Source of the DNA: Xanthobacteraceae bacterium
GTDB taxonomy: Bacteria; Pseudomonadota; Alphaproteobacteria; Rhizobiales; Xanthobacteraceae
Reading direction: 5' to 3'
Length of the DNA: 64,000 bases
Assembly: GCA_022844485.1 (NCBI GenBank)
Contig: JALHLQ010000008.1
Span: 1 to 64,000 of the forward strand
Made by a program: the position numbers and the translations under genes
In this document: in pieces, positions 1 to 8,211 of the stretch
How positions within the stretch are numbered: position 1 is the stretch's first letter
Layout of the letters: every line of letters starts with the position of its first letter
Notes under the pieces: model-generated
Databases searched by the model: none
What the model was told of the DNA's origin: nothing
What the model saw: the letters and a program-made list of their open reading frames with translations, nothing else

Positions 1-38
1 CTGCGGTCGTAACGTCTGCGATTCTTCGCCGTCCACAT
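1..38 (-). CDS. IS5-family transposase, N-terminal fragment cut by window edge
   Basis: Only the first 12 codons are inside the window, reading MWTAKNRRRYDR from an ATG at position 38. A strong ribosome binding site (GAGGAGGG, about 46-53) lies 7 bases upstream. The MWT-x-x-NR-x-x-YDR opening is the usual start of IS5-family transposases in alphaproteobacteria, so an insertion sequence probably extends leftwards. Its inverted repeat should lie between here and about position 150, but I could not define it. The family call rests on a short stretch. Confidence 0.6.
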   Translation of the reverse strand, partial: MWTAKNRRRYDR

Positions 39-145
39 CGGGTGACCCTCCTCGAATCAGGCCACCACTCTTGAATCACAAACGATCCAAGGGATTCAAT
101 ATGTTCTCGGACGGACACTTAGGCATGCAGACGTCCGTGCCCGCC

Positions 146-155
146 GTGTATACAC
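146..155. promoter_or_regulatory. 10-bp palindrome GTGTATACAC
   Basis: A perfect 10-base palindrome lies in the non-coding stretch next to the IS fragment. Palindromes centred on TATA with flanking GT/AC are common operators of GntR/FCD-type regulators. No regulator gene is nearby, and the short length means chance is possible. Confidence 0.2.
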
Positions 156-169
156 AACGTATGCGATTT

Positions 170-280
170 TAGACGCCTCCGGCGCGTCGTCAATCGGAGC
201 GGATCGAAGCCGCCGTGGCGCGCGGCGCGCTGTCGCCAGCGGTACCGGTCGAGGAGATCGCGAAAGCGCTGGGGCTTTGA
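170..280 (+). pseudogene. C-terminal remnant of an unidentified gene
   Basis: From the stop codon at 168-170, an open frame reads about 35 codons and ends at 280 with the sequence PVEEIAKALGL. It looks like the natural C-terminus of a small protein, but it has no start codon or ribosome binding site. It lies between the presumed IS end and the flavodoxin-like gene, so it may be what an insertion left behind. The family was not recognised and the call is tentative. Confidence 0.25.
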
Positions 281-321
281 GCAACTTCGGGTTACGGCCC
301 GTCCGAGCGACTCTATTGCCC

Positions 322-927
322 TCACAGGCCCGGATAGGTCCGCTCGCGCAGAAGCGCGGCCAGATGCGCGGCGTTGACGGCCAGCATTGCCGTCGTCTGC
401 GCCGTCTTTTCGGGCGTCTTGCCGAGATCCTTGTAGTCGGTCCTGCCCATGGCCTCGCCGACCCAATAGGTCGAGCCGCCGGCCGGAATGGTGAAGCCGA
501 CGTCGTTCAGCTCCTGAAACAGTTCCGCCGCGACATGGTGGGCTCCATCCTCGTTGCCGACCACCGCTACGATGGCGACTTTTCCGAACGAGGGCATGCG
601 GCTCCGCTCGTCGGTCTCGCCCAGGAAAGCATCCATGCGTTCGAGCACGCGCTTGACCACGCTCGAGGGTTGCCCCAGCCAGATCGGCGTGCCGAGCACA
701 AGAATGTCGGCGGCGAGGATGCGCGCCCTCAGCCGAGGCCACTCGTCGTCCTCCCCTTCGTCGGAGCCGACACCCGGCTTGATGTTCAGGTCGACGACGC
801 GCACGATGTTGCCGGCAATGCCGTGCTTGGCGAGCGCCTGAAGCACTTCATTCAGCAGTTTGTCGGTCGAGGACCCGTTCGGAGAGGATTTCAGGGTGCA
901 GTTGAGCGCAAGCGCAGTGAGCGGCAT
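322..927 (-). CDS. NADPH-dependent FMN reductase / flavodoxin-like protein
   Basis: This 201-residue cytoplasmic flavoprotein has the flavodoxin-like fold. The N-terminus runs through an LALNCTLK strand into a phosphate-binding loop (NGSSTDKLL, about residues 17-25). A GTPIWLGQPSS motif, which contacts the isoalloxazine ring in NADPH-dependent FMN reductases, lies in the middle. It probably reduces a quinone, azo or nitro compound or a flavin. The ATG at 927 shares bases with the divergent pyroglutamyl peptidase start. The open frame extends upstream of 927, but that extension is low-complexity and overlaps the neighbour. Confidence 0.8.
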   Translation of the reverse strand: MPLTALALNCTLKSSPNGSSTDKLLNEVLQALAKHGIAGNIVRVVDLNIKPGVGSDEGEDDEWPRLRARILAADILVLGTPIWLGQPSSVVKRVLERMDAFLGETDERSRMPSFGKVAIVAVVGNEDGAHHVAAELFQELNDVGFTIPAGGSTYWVGEAMGRTDYKDLGKTPEKTAQTTAMLAVNAAHLAALLRERTYPGL

Positions 928-1621
928 GGACCGGGCCTCCGAGGACGATAAACCAACCGCCGCCCGCAAGCCCGGTTCCCGGAACCGGCGGCCGCTGACC
1001 GTGCTCATCACCGGGTTCGGCGCATTTCCGGGGGCGCGGTTCAATCCGACGACGGACCTGGTCGAGCGGATTGCGCGCCGGCGGCGGCCGCGCCTTTCGG
1101 ATATCCGCATCGTGGCCCGTGTATTGCCAGTCACGATGCGCGACGCGCCCCGTTCGTTGAGGCAGCTATGCGAGGAATGCCGGCCGGACATCCTGCTGAT
1201 GTTCGGGCTGGCTGCGCGCACGCCCTATCTGCGCATCGAGACGCGAGCAAGGAATGCGCGTTCGGTGCTCTTTCCGGATGCCGCGGGGGCGCGAGGCCTG
1301 GCGACAAGCATCTCAGGAGATGGTCCACGCGAAATGCGCTCGCGCGCGCCGCATGCGGCTTTGCTCAAGACTTTGCGAGAGGCGCGCGTGCCGGCGCGGC
1401 TTTCACACGATGCCGGGCGCTATGTCTGCAATCTCGCCTATTGGCACGCATTGTCGCATCTGCGTGGAGGCTCTGACGCTCCGCTCGTGCAGTTCCTGCA
1501 TGTGCCGACGGTGGCGCCGGCTGCCTCCCGCCGGAGCCGGCGTCACAAAGCCGTGACCATGCAAGACCTGGTGCGCGCCGGCGAAGCGGCACTGCTTTCG
1601 CTTGCGGCGGCGCGGAGATGA
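926..1621 (+). CDS. Pyroglutamyl-peptidase I (peptidase C15)
   Basis: This 231-residue cytoplasmic cysteine peptidase should remove N-terminal pyroglutamate from peptides. The family opening VLITGFGAFPG is at about residues 26-36. The catalytic triad aligns as Glu105 (RIETRARN), Cys168 (YVCNLAYWHA) and His192 (FLHVP). The first 20 residues are polar and poorly conserved, so the start could lie slightly downstream. The ATG at 926 overlaps the divergent flavodoxin start inside CATG. Confidence 0.85.
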   Translation: MDRASEDDKPTAARKPGSRNRRPLTVLITGFGAFPGARFNPTTDLVERIARRRRPRLSDIRIVARVLPVTMRDAPRSLRQLCEECRPDILLMFGLAARTPYLRIETRARNARSVLFPDAAGARGLATSISGDGPREMRSRAPHAALLKTLREARVPARLSHDAGRYVCNLAYWHALSHLRGGSDAPLVQFLHVPTVAPAASRRSRRHKAVTMQDLVRAGEAALLSLAAARR

Positions 1622-1687
1622 CGACCCCACTTGCACATCCGGCTCTCCCGCCACATTTCGGGCTCAGAGCTTTCCTCATATGGACCT

Positions 1688-2476
1688 ATGCGCCTCCCAT
1701 TGAAGCCGATCCTCCTCGCATTTCTGGTCGTTTTCATTCTGCCGCTTATCACGCGCGCCGTGCTCTACGCTTTTGATGACCGGCCACGCCGCTGGTCGCA
1801 GGCCGACTGGTCGAGCATCGGGTTCCTGCCGCCGGCAGCAGCCGAACCGGAAGCGCGTCTCCTCGTGCTCTCGGGCCGGACCGGCGGGCTCAAGGGTCTG
1901 GTCGCCGTGCACAGCTGGATCGTGCTGAAGGAGCAGGGCGCAACGCGATGGACGCGCTACGACAAAGTCGGCTGGGGCTCGCCCATCCGCATTAATGGCT
2001 GGGCGCCGGACGGGCGCTGGTTCTCCGATCCGCCGCGCGTGATCGTCGATCTCCGCGGCGCGGAGGCGGCCGCCGTCATTCCGAAAATTCAGGCCGCGAT
2101 TGCAGAATACCCGTACCGGAATTTCGGTGATTACCGCAGCTGGCCCGGTCCGAACAGCAACACCTTCATCGCGAGCGTGCTCCGGGCGGTGCCGGAATTG
2201 CGCGTCGTGCTGCCGCCGCATGCCTTGGGGCGCGATTTCAGCCCCGGCCCGCTGCTCGGGCTGACCGACAGCGGCACCGGCATTCAGGCAAATCTTTGGG
2301 GCCTGCTGGGCGTCAAGCTGGGTTGGGCGGAAGGCCTTGAAATCAATGTCTTGGGTCTCGTAGCCGGATTTGACGTGCGTCCCTTCGGGTTGAAGCTGCC
2401 GGGTTTCGGACGCCTCGGTTTCGAGCCGGCCTGGATTGCATCGGCCGCCTCCTCCAACGACCAGTTGCCACGATAG
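1688..2476 (+). CDS. DUF3750 domain-containing membrane-anchored protein
   Basis: The 262-residue protein has one N-terminal hydrophobic segment (about residues 8-26), and the rest is probably periplasmic. The body has the DUF3750 features: VHSWIVLKEQG near residue 76, a WGSPIRINGWAPDGRW segment, and YPYRNFGDYRSWPGPNSNTF, which resembles an amidase-like His/Asn-rich pocket. I recognise the family but its function is not established. The ATG at 1688 was preferred over a TTG at 1631 because it directly precedes the membrane anchor. It is collinear with the downstream arsS-like gene, about 100 bases away. Confidence 0.75.
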   Translation: MRLPLKPILLAFLVVFILPLITRAVLYAFDDRPRRWSQADWSSIGFLPPAAAEPEARLLVLSGRTGGLKGLVAVHSWIVLKEQGATRWTRYDKVGWGSPIRINGWAPDGRWFSDPPRVIVDLRGAEAAAVIPKIQAAIAEYPYRNFGDYRSWPGPNSNTFIASVLRAVPELRVVLPPHALGRDFSPGPLLGLTDSGTGIQANLWGLLGVKLGWAEGLEINVLGLVAGFDVRPFGLKLPGFGRLGFEPAWIASAASSNDQLPR

Positions 2477-2578
2477 TCGCTCCGCGTTCATCACGCGCAT
2501 GTGTGCAAACGTCATCCGCCCCAGGATGACCGCCGCCTCGGCTCGGGTACATTAGTTTGAAACGGAGACCCCGCTTGG

Positions 2579-3580
2579 ATGCGAGACACTTGGCCCCTGC
2601 TCCAGCGCATTGCCTTCCCACCGATCCAGCGCGGTCGGCTCGAGACCCTGCAAGTCAATCTCGGCTATCGCTGCAACCAGTCCTGCACGCATTGCCACGT
2701 GGCGGCGGGGCCGAATCGCACGGAAGCGATGAGCGGCGAGACCGTCGACCTGGTGCTGAACTTTGTCCGGCAATCCCAAGTCGCAACGCTCGACATCACC
2801 GGTGGCGCACCGGAATTGAACCCGCATTTCCGAAGGCTCGTCGAGGCCGCGCGCGCCGCCGACCTGCGGGTGATAGACCGCTGCAATCTCACCATCCTGG
2901 AGGAGCCCGGCTTCGAGGACCTTGGCGCGTTTCTCGCCGGGAATGCCGTCGAGATCGTGGCCTCGCTGCCATGCTATCTCGAAGACAATGTGGACAAGCA
3001 ACGCGGCAAGGGCGTCTTCGAGCGCTCCATCCGCGGATTGAAGCAACTGAATGCGCTCGGCTACGGACGCGAGGAGAGCACGCTCAGGCTCAATCTTGTC
3101 TACAATCCGCAGGGCCCGTCGCTGCCGCCGCCGCAGGACGCGCTCGAGACGGATTACAAACGCGTCCTGTTCGAGCGCTTCGGCATCACTTTCAATCGGT
3201 TGTTGGCACTGACCAACATGCCGATCCAGCGTTTCGGCTCGATGCTCATTTCGAAGGGGCAGTTCGACGACTATCTCGCGCTCCTGCGGCACGCGCATCT
3301 CGATGCCAACCTCCAAACCGTGATGTGCCGCAATCTCCTCTCCGTGGACTACCGCGGATATGTCTATGATTGCGACTTCAATCAGATGCTCGATTTGCCG
3401 CTGCGGCACGACGGCCGCGCGCGCGCCCATCTCTCTGACCTGGTCTCGCAGGACATCCGCGGCAGCCGCATCACCACCGGCGGACATTGCTTCGGCTGCA
3501 CCGCCGGACAAGGCTCGAGTTGTGGCGGCGCGCTCAGCGAAGGGCCCGCGCAGCCGACGCGTCTGCAAGCTGCCGAGTGA
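2579..3580 (+). CDS. arsS: Arsenosugar biosynthesis radical SAM protein ArsS
   Basis: A 333-residue radical SAM enzyme of the ArsS type (radical SAM plus DUF3641 domain). The [4Fe-4S] motif CNQSCTHC uses Cys32, Cys36 and Cys39. The Cys-rich C-terminal part contains CRNLLSVDYRGYVYDCDFNQ and GCTAGQGSSCGGAL, the latter being where some homologues carry selenocysteine. ArsS is proposed to add a deoxyadenosyl group to dimethylarsenite during arsenosugar formation. GGAG at 2564-2567 precedes the ATG. Two transferases of the same pathway follow directly. No arsM methyltransferase is visible in the window. Confidence 0.88.
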   Translation: MRDTWPLLQRIAFPPIQRGRLETLQVNLGYRCNQSCTHCHVAAGPNRTEAMSGETVDLVLNFVRQSQVATLDITGGAPELNPHFRRLVEAARAADLRVIDRCNLTILEEPGFEDLGAFLAGNAVEIVASLPCYLEDNVDKQRGKGVFERSIRGLKQLNALGYGREESTLRLNLVYNPQGPSLPPPQDALETDYKRVLFERFGITFNRLLALTNMPIQRFGSMLISKGQFDDYLALLRHAHLDANLQTVMCRNLLSVDYRGYVYDCDFNQMLDLPLRHDGRARAHLSDLVSQDIRGSRITTGGHCFGCTAGQGSSCGGALSEGPAQPTRLQAAE

Positions 3581-3595
3581 CAGGCGCAACGCAAC

Positions 3596-3601
3596 GAGGT
3601 G
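3596..3601 (+). promoter_or_regulatory. Ribosome binding site GAGGTG deciding an ATA start
   Basis: GAGGTG lies four bases before ATA at 3606. In the glycosyltransferase frame there is no ATG, GTG or TTG between the arsS stop and the conserved N-terminus. This site, together with the position where relatives begin, makes ATA the best start. Confidence 0.5.
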
Positions 3602-3605
3602 TCAC

Positions 3606-4292
3606 ATACTCTCCATCATCGTCCCCGCGCTCGACGAAGAGGCTGAAATCGGTGCCACGCTTCTGGCTTTGAGCCCGTTTCGTGCCCGCGGCGCGGAGGT
3701 TATTGTCGCCGACGGCGGGAGCCGCGACCGCACCACGGCCCTTGCGCAGCCTTTGGCCGACTGTGTCATCGCCGCACCGCGCGGACGCGCCTCGCAGATG
3801 AATGCCGGAGCCGCCATCGCACGCGGCAAGATCTTCGTGTTCCTCCATGCGGACACGCGCTTGCCTGTCCAAGCGGACCGCCTCGTGCAAGAAGGCCTCG
3901 CGCAAGGCAAGCGTTGGGGCCGTTTCGACGTCCGCATCGCCGGCATTCATCCAATGCTGCCGCTCGTTGCCTCAATGATGAACATACGCTCGCGCCTGAC
4001 CGGGATCGCAACCGGGGATCAGGCGATGTTCATGACGCGCCTGGCCTATGACGCCGTGGGCGGTTTTCCCGATCTTGCGCTGATGGAAGACATCGCCATG
4101 TCGGCGCGGCTGAAACAGCTCGGGCCGCCGCTGTGCCTGCGCGAGAAGGCCGTCACCTGCGGGCGGCGCTGGGAAGCGCGCGGCGTGGTGTCGACCATCG
4201 TCTCGATGTGGAGGATCCGCCTCGCCTATCGGTTCGGCGCGTCGTCGCAGGACCTGGCGCGACGGTATGGCTATGTTCCGCGTGAGGGCTGA
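3606..4292 (+). CDS. TIGR04283-type arsenosugar glycosyltransferase (GT2), apparent ATA start
   Basis: A 228-residue GT-A glycosyltransferase of the type paired with ArsS (formerly rSAM/selenodomain-associated transferase 2). The opening LSIIVPALDEE is the nucleotide-sugar strand. It is followed by VIVADGGSRDRT, a FLHADTRLP metal-binding motif (H-A-D), and LMEDIAMSARLK near the catalytic region. In arsenosugar pathways it is thought to attach the sugar acceptor. The only sensible start is ATA at 3606; a CTG at 3570 inside arsS is the alternative. The stop overlaps the next gene by 26 bases, so translation is probably coupled. Confidence 0.8.
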   Translation: MLSIIVPALDEEAEIGATLLALSPFRARGAEVIVADGGSRDRTTALAQPLADCVIAAPRGRASQMNAGAAIARGKIFVFLHADTRLPVQADRLVQEGLAQGKRWGRFDVRIAGIHPMLPLVASMMNIRSRLTGIATGDQAMFMTRLAYDAVGGFPDLALMEDIAMSARLKQLGPPLCLREKAVTCGRRWEARGVVSTIVSMWRIRLAYRFGASSQDLARRYGYVPREG

Positions 4293-4899
4293 AACGGCGA
4301 TCGCTATTCTGGCCAAGGCCCCCGTGCCGGGAGCGGCGAAGACACGGCTTATTCCGCTGCTCGGCGCCCATGGCGCCGCGGGATTTCACGAGCGCATGAT
4401 CGAGCGGACAGTCCAGACGGCCTGCCGCGCGACGATCGGCCCGACCACGGTGTGGGCCACGCCCGACACGCGCCACCCTGCCTTCCAGGAATTGGCTGCG
4501 CGATATCCGATAGCGCTGGCCCGGCAACCCGACGGCGACCTCGGCGCACGCATGGCGGCCTGTATCAAAGCCGCGCAGATGCCGACGCTCGTCATCGGCG
4601 CCGATTGCCCAACCCTCGCGCCGGAGCACTTGCAGGAGGCGGCGGCCGCGTTGCAGGACGGCGCCGACTGCGTCGTGATTCCGGTCGAGGATGGCGGCTA
4701 TTGCCTGATCGGCATGGTTCGCCAGCATCGCCCACTTCTTGAGCACATGAGCTGGAGCGTTCCGACCGTGATGGCAGAAACGCGCCACCGCGCGCGCGCG
4801 CATGGCCTCGTCTTGCGCGAGCTCCAGACGCTTTGGGATGTCGACCGTCCAGAGGATGTGGCGCGCATGGAAAGGGAGGGAATCGAGGCGTTCGAATGA
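4267..4899 (+). CDS. TIGR04282-type arsenosugar nucleotidyl/glycosyltransferase (DUF2064)
   Basis: A 210-residue protein of the DUF2064 family (formerly rSAM/selenodomain-associated transferase 1). The motif IAILAKAPVPGAAKTRL near the N-terminus is a nucleotidyltransferase-like loop. LVIGADCPTLAPEHL and VEDGGYCLIG are family hallmarks around the metal site. It is usually encoded next to TIGR04283 and ArsS, as here, so it probably supplies or transfers the sugar-like group. A second ATG at 4273 is possible. The gene ends three bases before the convergent EamA gene. Confidence 0.82.
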   Translation: MAMFRVRAETAIAILAKAPVPGAAKTRLIPLLGAHGAAGFHERMIERTVQTACRATIGPTTVWATPDTRHPAFQELAARYPIALARQPDGDLGARMAACIKAAQMPTLVIGADCPTLAPEHLQEAAAALQDGADCVVIPVEDGGYCLIGMVRQHRPLLEHMSWSVPTVMAETRHRARAHGLVLRELQTLWDVDRPEDVARMEREGIEAFE

Positions 4900-4902
4900 A
4901 CC

Positions 4903-5748
4903 TCAATGGATCCTGATCAACACCAGCCCGGCGACGATCATCGCGGCGGCGCCAAGGCGTACGGCGTGCAACGGCTCCCTCAAAAAGACAACGGCAATCA
5001 GCGCCGCGAACAGCACGCTTGACTCGCGCAACGCGGCGACAAGCGCAATCGGCGCTTTGGTCATGGCCCAGATCGCAATCCCGTAAGCGATCAGCGACAT
5101 GCCGCCGCCGGCTAGGCCGCTTCTCCAGTAAAGACGCGCATCGTGGGTGAAGAACGTGCGGCGGTGGAAGAGGGCGAGCGCCCCCATGGCGATGCCGTCA
5201 AGCGTGAACAGCATCATCGTATAGGCATGCGCCGAGCCCGCCATCCGTGCGCCGGTGCCGTCGACGATCGAATAGCCGGTGATCGTCAAGGCCGTGAACA
5301 GCGCAAAACCGACCGCGCGCGCCTCGAAGCGGGCGGACTCTTTCCCACCGCGCATCGACATGAGCAAAATGCCGAAGCCGAGCGCCGCGATCCCCGCCCA
5401 GGCCAGCGGCTCCAACCGCTCGCCGACGACGACGAAGCTGCCGATCGCCGTCAGCAAGGGCGCCGTGCCGCGGGCTATCGGGTACACCTGCCCCATGTCG
5501 CCGTTGCGATAGGCTGCGGTGAGGCCGAGATAGTAGCCGATGTGAAGAATGACCGATGCGATCAGCCAGGGCCATGCGGCCGGTTCCGGCACGCCGAACA
5601 CGGGAACGAGCGGAAAGGCGATCACGCCCGCGCCGACCGCGATCAGCGCCATCGTCGTGAAGGGATCGAGCCCGAGCTTGATTAACGCATTCCAGCCGGC
5701 GTGGCAGGCGGCGGCGACCAGCACTGCCGAGAAGACAAAGACATCCAC
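4903..5748 (-). CDS. EamA/DMT-family transporter
   Basis: A 281-residue inner-membrane protein with about ten hydrophobic helices in two EamA repeats. The first repeat starts VLVAAACHAGWNALIK and the second includes LYWRSGLAGGGMSLIAYGIAIWAM. Such drug/metabolite transporters export small metabolites, but the substrate cannot be told. The start is GTG at 5748, one base after the upstream old-yellow-enzyme stop (TGAGGTG), so the pair is probably translationally coupled. Confidence 0.82.
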   Translation of the reverse strand: MDVFVFSAVLVAAACHAGWNALIKLGLDPFTTMALIAVGAGVIAFPLVPVFGVPEPAAWPWLIASVILHIGYYLGLTAAYRNGDMGQVYPIARGTAPLLTAIGSFVVVGERLEPLAWAGIAALGFGILLMSMRGGKESARFEARAVGFALFTALTITGYSIVDGTGARMAGSAHAYTMMLFTLDGIAMGALALFHRRTFFTHDARLYWRSGLAGGGMSLIAYGIAIWAMTKAPIALVAALRESSVLFAALIAVVFLREPLHAVRLGAAAMIVAGLVLIRIH

Positions 5749-5749
5749 C

Positions 5750-6844
5750 TCAGTAGGCCGCGCCCGGCCACAGGGCCGGCGCCGCACGCGCATATTGCGG
5801 CGGACGTTTCACGTCGGCGCCGAGTGCGCGCGCCGCATGCCAGGCCCAATGCGGATCGTCGAGAAACGCGCGCGCGAGCGCCACCATGTCGGCTCTGCCT
5901 TCGGCGATGATGGCCTCGGCCTGCTTTGCGCCGGCAATGAGCCCGACCGCGCGGGTGGGGATGCCGGTCTCGCGTTTTACTTTCTCCGCGAAGGGCGTCT
6001 GATAACCGGGGCCGAGCGTGATCTTTGTGTCGGCGGCGATGCCGCCCGAGGACACGCAGACAAAATCGATGCCTGCGCTCTTCAAGCTCTTCGCGATCGC
6101 GACCGCGTCGTCCGGCGTGAGGCCGCCCTCCGTCCAATCGCTGCCTGTGATACGCGCCCCAAGCGGCATTCCGCGGGGAAGGACCTCACGCACCGCCCGA
6201 GCAACCTCGAGCGGAAGGCGCATCCGGTTTTCAAAGGAGCCGCCGTAATCGTCGGTGCGGTGGTTTGAGATCGGGGACATGAAACTGTGCAGAAGATAGC
6301 CATGCGCCATGTGCAGTTCGACTTCATCGAAGCCGATGCGCGTCGCGCGCCGTGCCGCGGCGACGAACGCATCGCGCACGCGTTCTATATCGGCCCGCGT
6401 CATCGTGCGGGGCGCGGGCCACGCAGCCCCGAAGGCAACGGGCGACGGCGCGATCGTTTCCCACGCGCCTTGATCAGGCTTCAACCCAAGCCCGCCCTCC
6501 CAGGGGCGTTGCGACGAAGCCTTGCGCCCCGCGTGAGCCAATTGAATGCCGAGCTTCGCCGTCCCGACGCGGCGGCAATGCGCGATGACGCGGGCGAGCG
6601 CGCTTTCGTTTTCGTCCGAATAGAGCCCAAGGCAGCCCGGCGTGATGCGGCCGATGCGCTCGACATGCGTCGCCTCCACCACGAGCAGGCCCGCACCGGA
6701 ATTCGCCAGCATGCCGAGGTGAGTCAGATGCCACTCGTTGGCGCTGCCGTCATCGGCGCTGTATTGGCACATGGGCGACACCGCGATGCGATTGTCGAGT
6801 TGGAGGTCGCGGATCTTGATCGGCGAGAAAAGGGCGCTGGTCAT
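5750..6844 (-). CDS. NADH:flavin oxidoreductase, old yellow enzyme (YqjM-like)
   Basis: A 364-residue FMN-dependent TIM-barrel ene-reductase. SPMCQYSA near residue 26 carries the Cys typical of the YqjM subgroup. QLAHAGRKAS and HMAHGYLLHSFMSP contain the substrate-binding His residues, and the RTDDYGGSFENRMR block is the family signature. It should reduce activated carbon-carbon double bonds using NAD(P)H. The ATG at 6844 was chosen because the upstream extension is not protein-like. Confidence 0.9.
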   Translation of the reverse strand: MTSALFSPIKIRDLQLDNRIAVSPMCQYSADDGSANEWHLTHLGMLANSGAGLLVVEATHVERIGRITPGCLGLYSDENESALARVIAHCRRVGTAKLGIQLAHAGRKASSQRPWEGGLGLKPDQGAWETIAPSPVAFGAAWPAPRTMTRADIERVRDAFVAAARRATRIGFDEVELHMAHGYLLHSFMSPISNHRTDDYGGSFENRMRLPLEVARAVREVLPRGMPLGARITGSDWTEGGLTPDDAVAIAKSLKSAGIDFVCVSSGGIAADTKITLGPGYQTPFAEKVKRETGIPTRAVGLIAGAKQAEAIIAEGRADMVALARAFLDDPHWAWHAARALGADVKRPPQYARAAPALWPGAAY

Positions 6845-6990
6845 GAGGAAGGACCCGATGGACTGCAAGGTGGCCGGAGGCCGGGATGGCGGATGTTTAT
6901 CGGCGGCGTGGGAGGGGAGCAAGCGGGACCGCAAGGAGTGAAGCCGAAGGGCCGCGACCGCCTCACGCTTTGCTCTGCCGTGCCTATGAG

Positions 6991-8154
6991 CTACACGGCT
7001 TCGAGCCGCGCCACGGCAAGCGCCAGGGTCTGCGCGCGCGGGACGAGGCTCAGGACGTCGATATATTCTTCCGCGGTGTGCGCGCGGCCACCGACCGGGC
7101 CAGTGGCGCAGAGCGTCGGGGCGCCAACCGCAGCGGTGAAGCCTGAATCCGCACAGCCGCCGGTGAATTCGTTCGCAATCTCAAATCCAAGCTCGTGACC
7201 GCATGCGGCATAGTGGCGGTAAAGCCGCATCCCGGCCTCCGATTCCACCAGCGGGAAGAACTCGCTTCCTACATCCAACGTGGCGCGGGTGCCGGGGACG
7301 GAAGCTTGCGCAACGATCGCGCGGATCTCCCGCATGGCCTCGTCCCGATCTTCCGGGCGGATGAAGCGCAAATCGATTTCCGCAAAGGCATGCGGCGCAA
7401 TCGTATTGACCGTCAGTCCGCCGGATACGGTGCCGATATTGACCGTCAGTCCTCGGTCACGGTCGCTCAATGCGTGCAGCGCCACAATTTTGCGTGCCAT
7501 CTCCTCGATCGCACTGATGCCCTGGTCGAAGTTCGCACCGGCATGGGCCGCCTTGCCCACCACGTCGAGGCGCATGAACATGCCGCCCTTGCGACCGGTC
7601 ACGACTGCACCCGAAGGGCGGCCAGGCTCGGCGTTGAAGACCGCGCGCGCGCGGCGCGCCTCTTCCTCGATGATCGGCCGCGAGAAAGGCGAGCCGATTT
7701 CCTCATCGCCGGTGTACAGCGCCGCGACGGGCACCGGCGAGCCGAACTTGGCGAATCCAGCGAGCACGAAGGCGTTCATGACCAGACCGCCCTTCATATC
7801 GGCGACCCCGGGCCCATAGGCCCGCCCCTCCTTGATGAAGAAGGGGCGGCGCGATGCCTCGCCTCGCGGAAACACGGTGTCGCGATGGCCAAGCAGGATC
7901 ACGGGTTTTCCCTCCCCGGCTGTCGGGCCGCAACGAAACGCGTCGCCATAGCGCCTATGACGCAAGATCTCGCATGGAAGGTCGTGGGTATCGAGAAAAC
8001 CGCGCAGGCGCGCGCCGACCAGGTCGACGCCGGATTTATGCCTGCTGCCGCTGTCGATATTCACCAGCTCTTCGAGCAGTTCCACCATGGCGTCGCCCTG
8101 TGCCTCCAGCCAATCGAGTAGGACACGTTCGACATTGGCGGAGTTGGGGGACAC
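6991..8154 (-). CDS. M20-family metallopeptidase (carboxypeptidase G2-like)
   Basis: A 387-residue di-zinc peptidase. LLGHRDTVFP gives the first zinc His, GVADMKGG the bridging Asp, and TGDEEIGS the catalytic and ligand Glu pair. The central lid/dimerisation domain begins at GRKGGMFMRLDVVGKAAHAG, as in glutamate carboxypeptidases. It has no secretion signal. The start was placed at GTG 8154 because a perfect AAGGAG (8161-8166) lies six bases upstream. The ATG at 8160 would have no spacing from that site, and a GTG at 8172 would place the site inside the gene. Confidence 0.87.
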   Translation of the reverse strand: MSPNSANVERVLLDWLEAQGDAMVELLEELVNIDSGSRHKSGVDLVGARLRGFLDTHDLPCEILRHRRYGDAFRCGPTAGEGKPVILLGHRDTVFPRGEASRRPFFIKEGRAYGPGVADMKGGLVMNAFVLAGFAKFGSPVPVAALYTGDEEIGSPFSRPIIEEEARRARAVFNAEPGRPSGAVVTGRKGGMFMRLDVVGKAAHAGANFDQGISAIEEMARKIVALHALSDRDRGLTVNIGTVSGGLTVNTIAPHAFAEIDLRFIRPEDRDEAMREIRAIVAQASVPGTRATLDVGSEFFPLVESEAGMRLYRHYAACGHELGFEIANEFTGGCADSGFTAAVGAPTLCATGPVGGRAHTAEEYIDVLSLVPRAQTLALAVARLEAV

Positions 8155-8160
8155 GTGCAT

Positions 8161-8166
8161 CTCCTT
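8161..8166 (-). promoter_or_regulatory. Ribosome binding site AAGGAG of the M20 peptidase
   Basis: A perfect six-base Shine-Dalgarno sequence lies on the minus strand. Six bases separate it from the GTG at 8154, which sets that codon as the likely start over nearby GTG 8172 and ATG 8160. Confidence 0.6.
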
Positions 8167-8211
8167 GCGCACTTCTTACGTGTCAATTCCGTCACAAGGG
8201 GAGAAGTTGCC

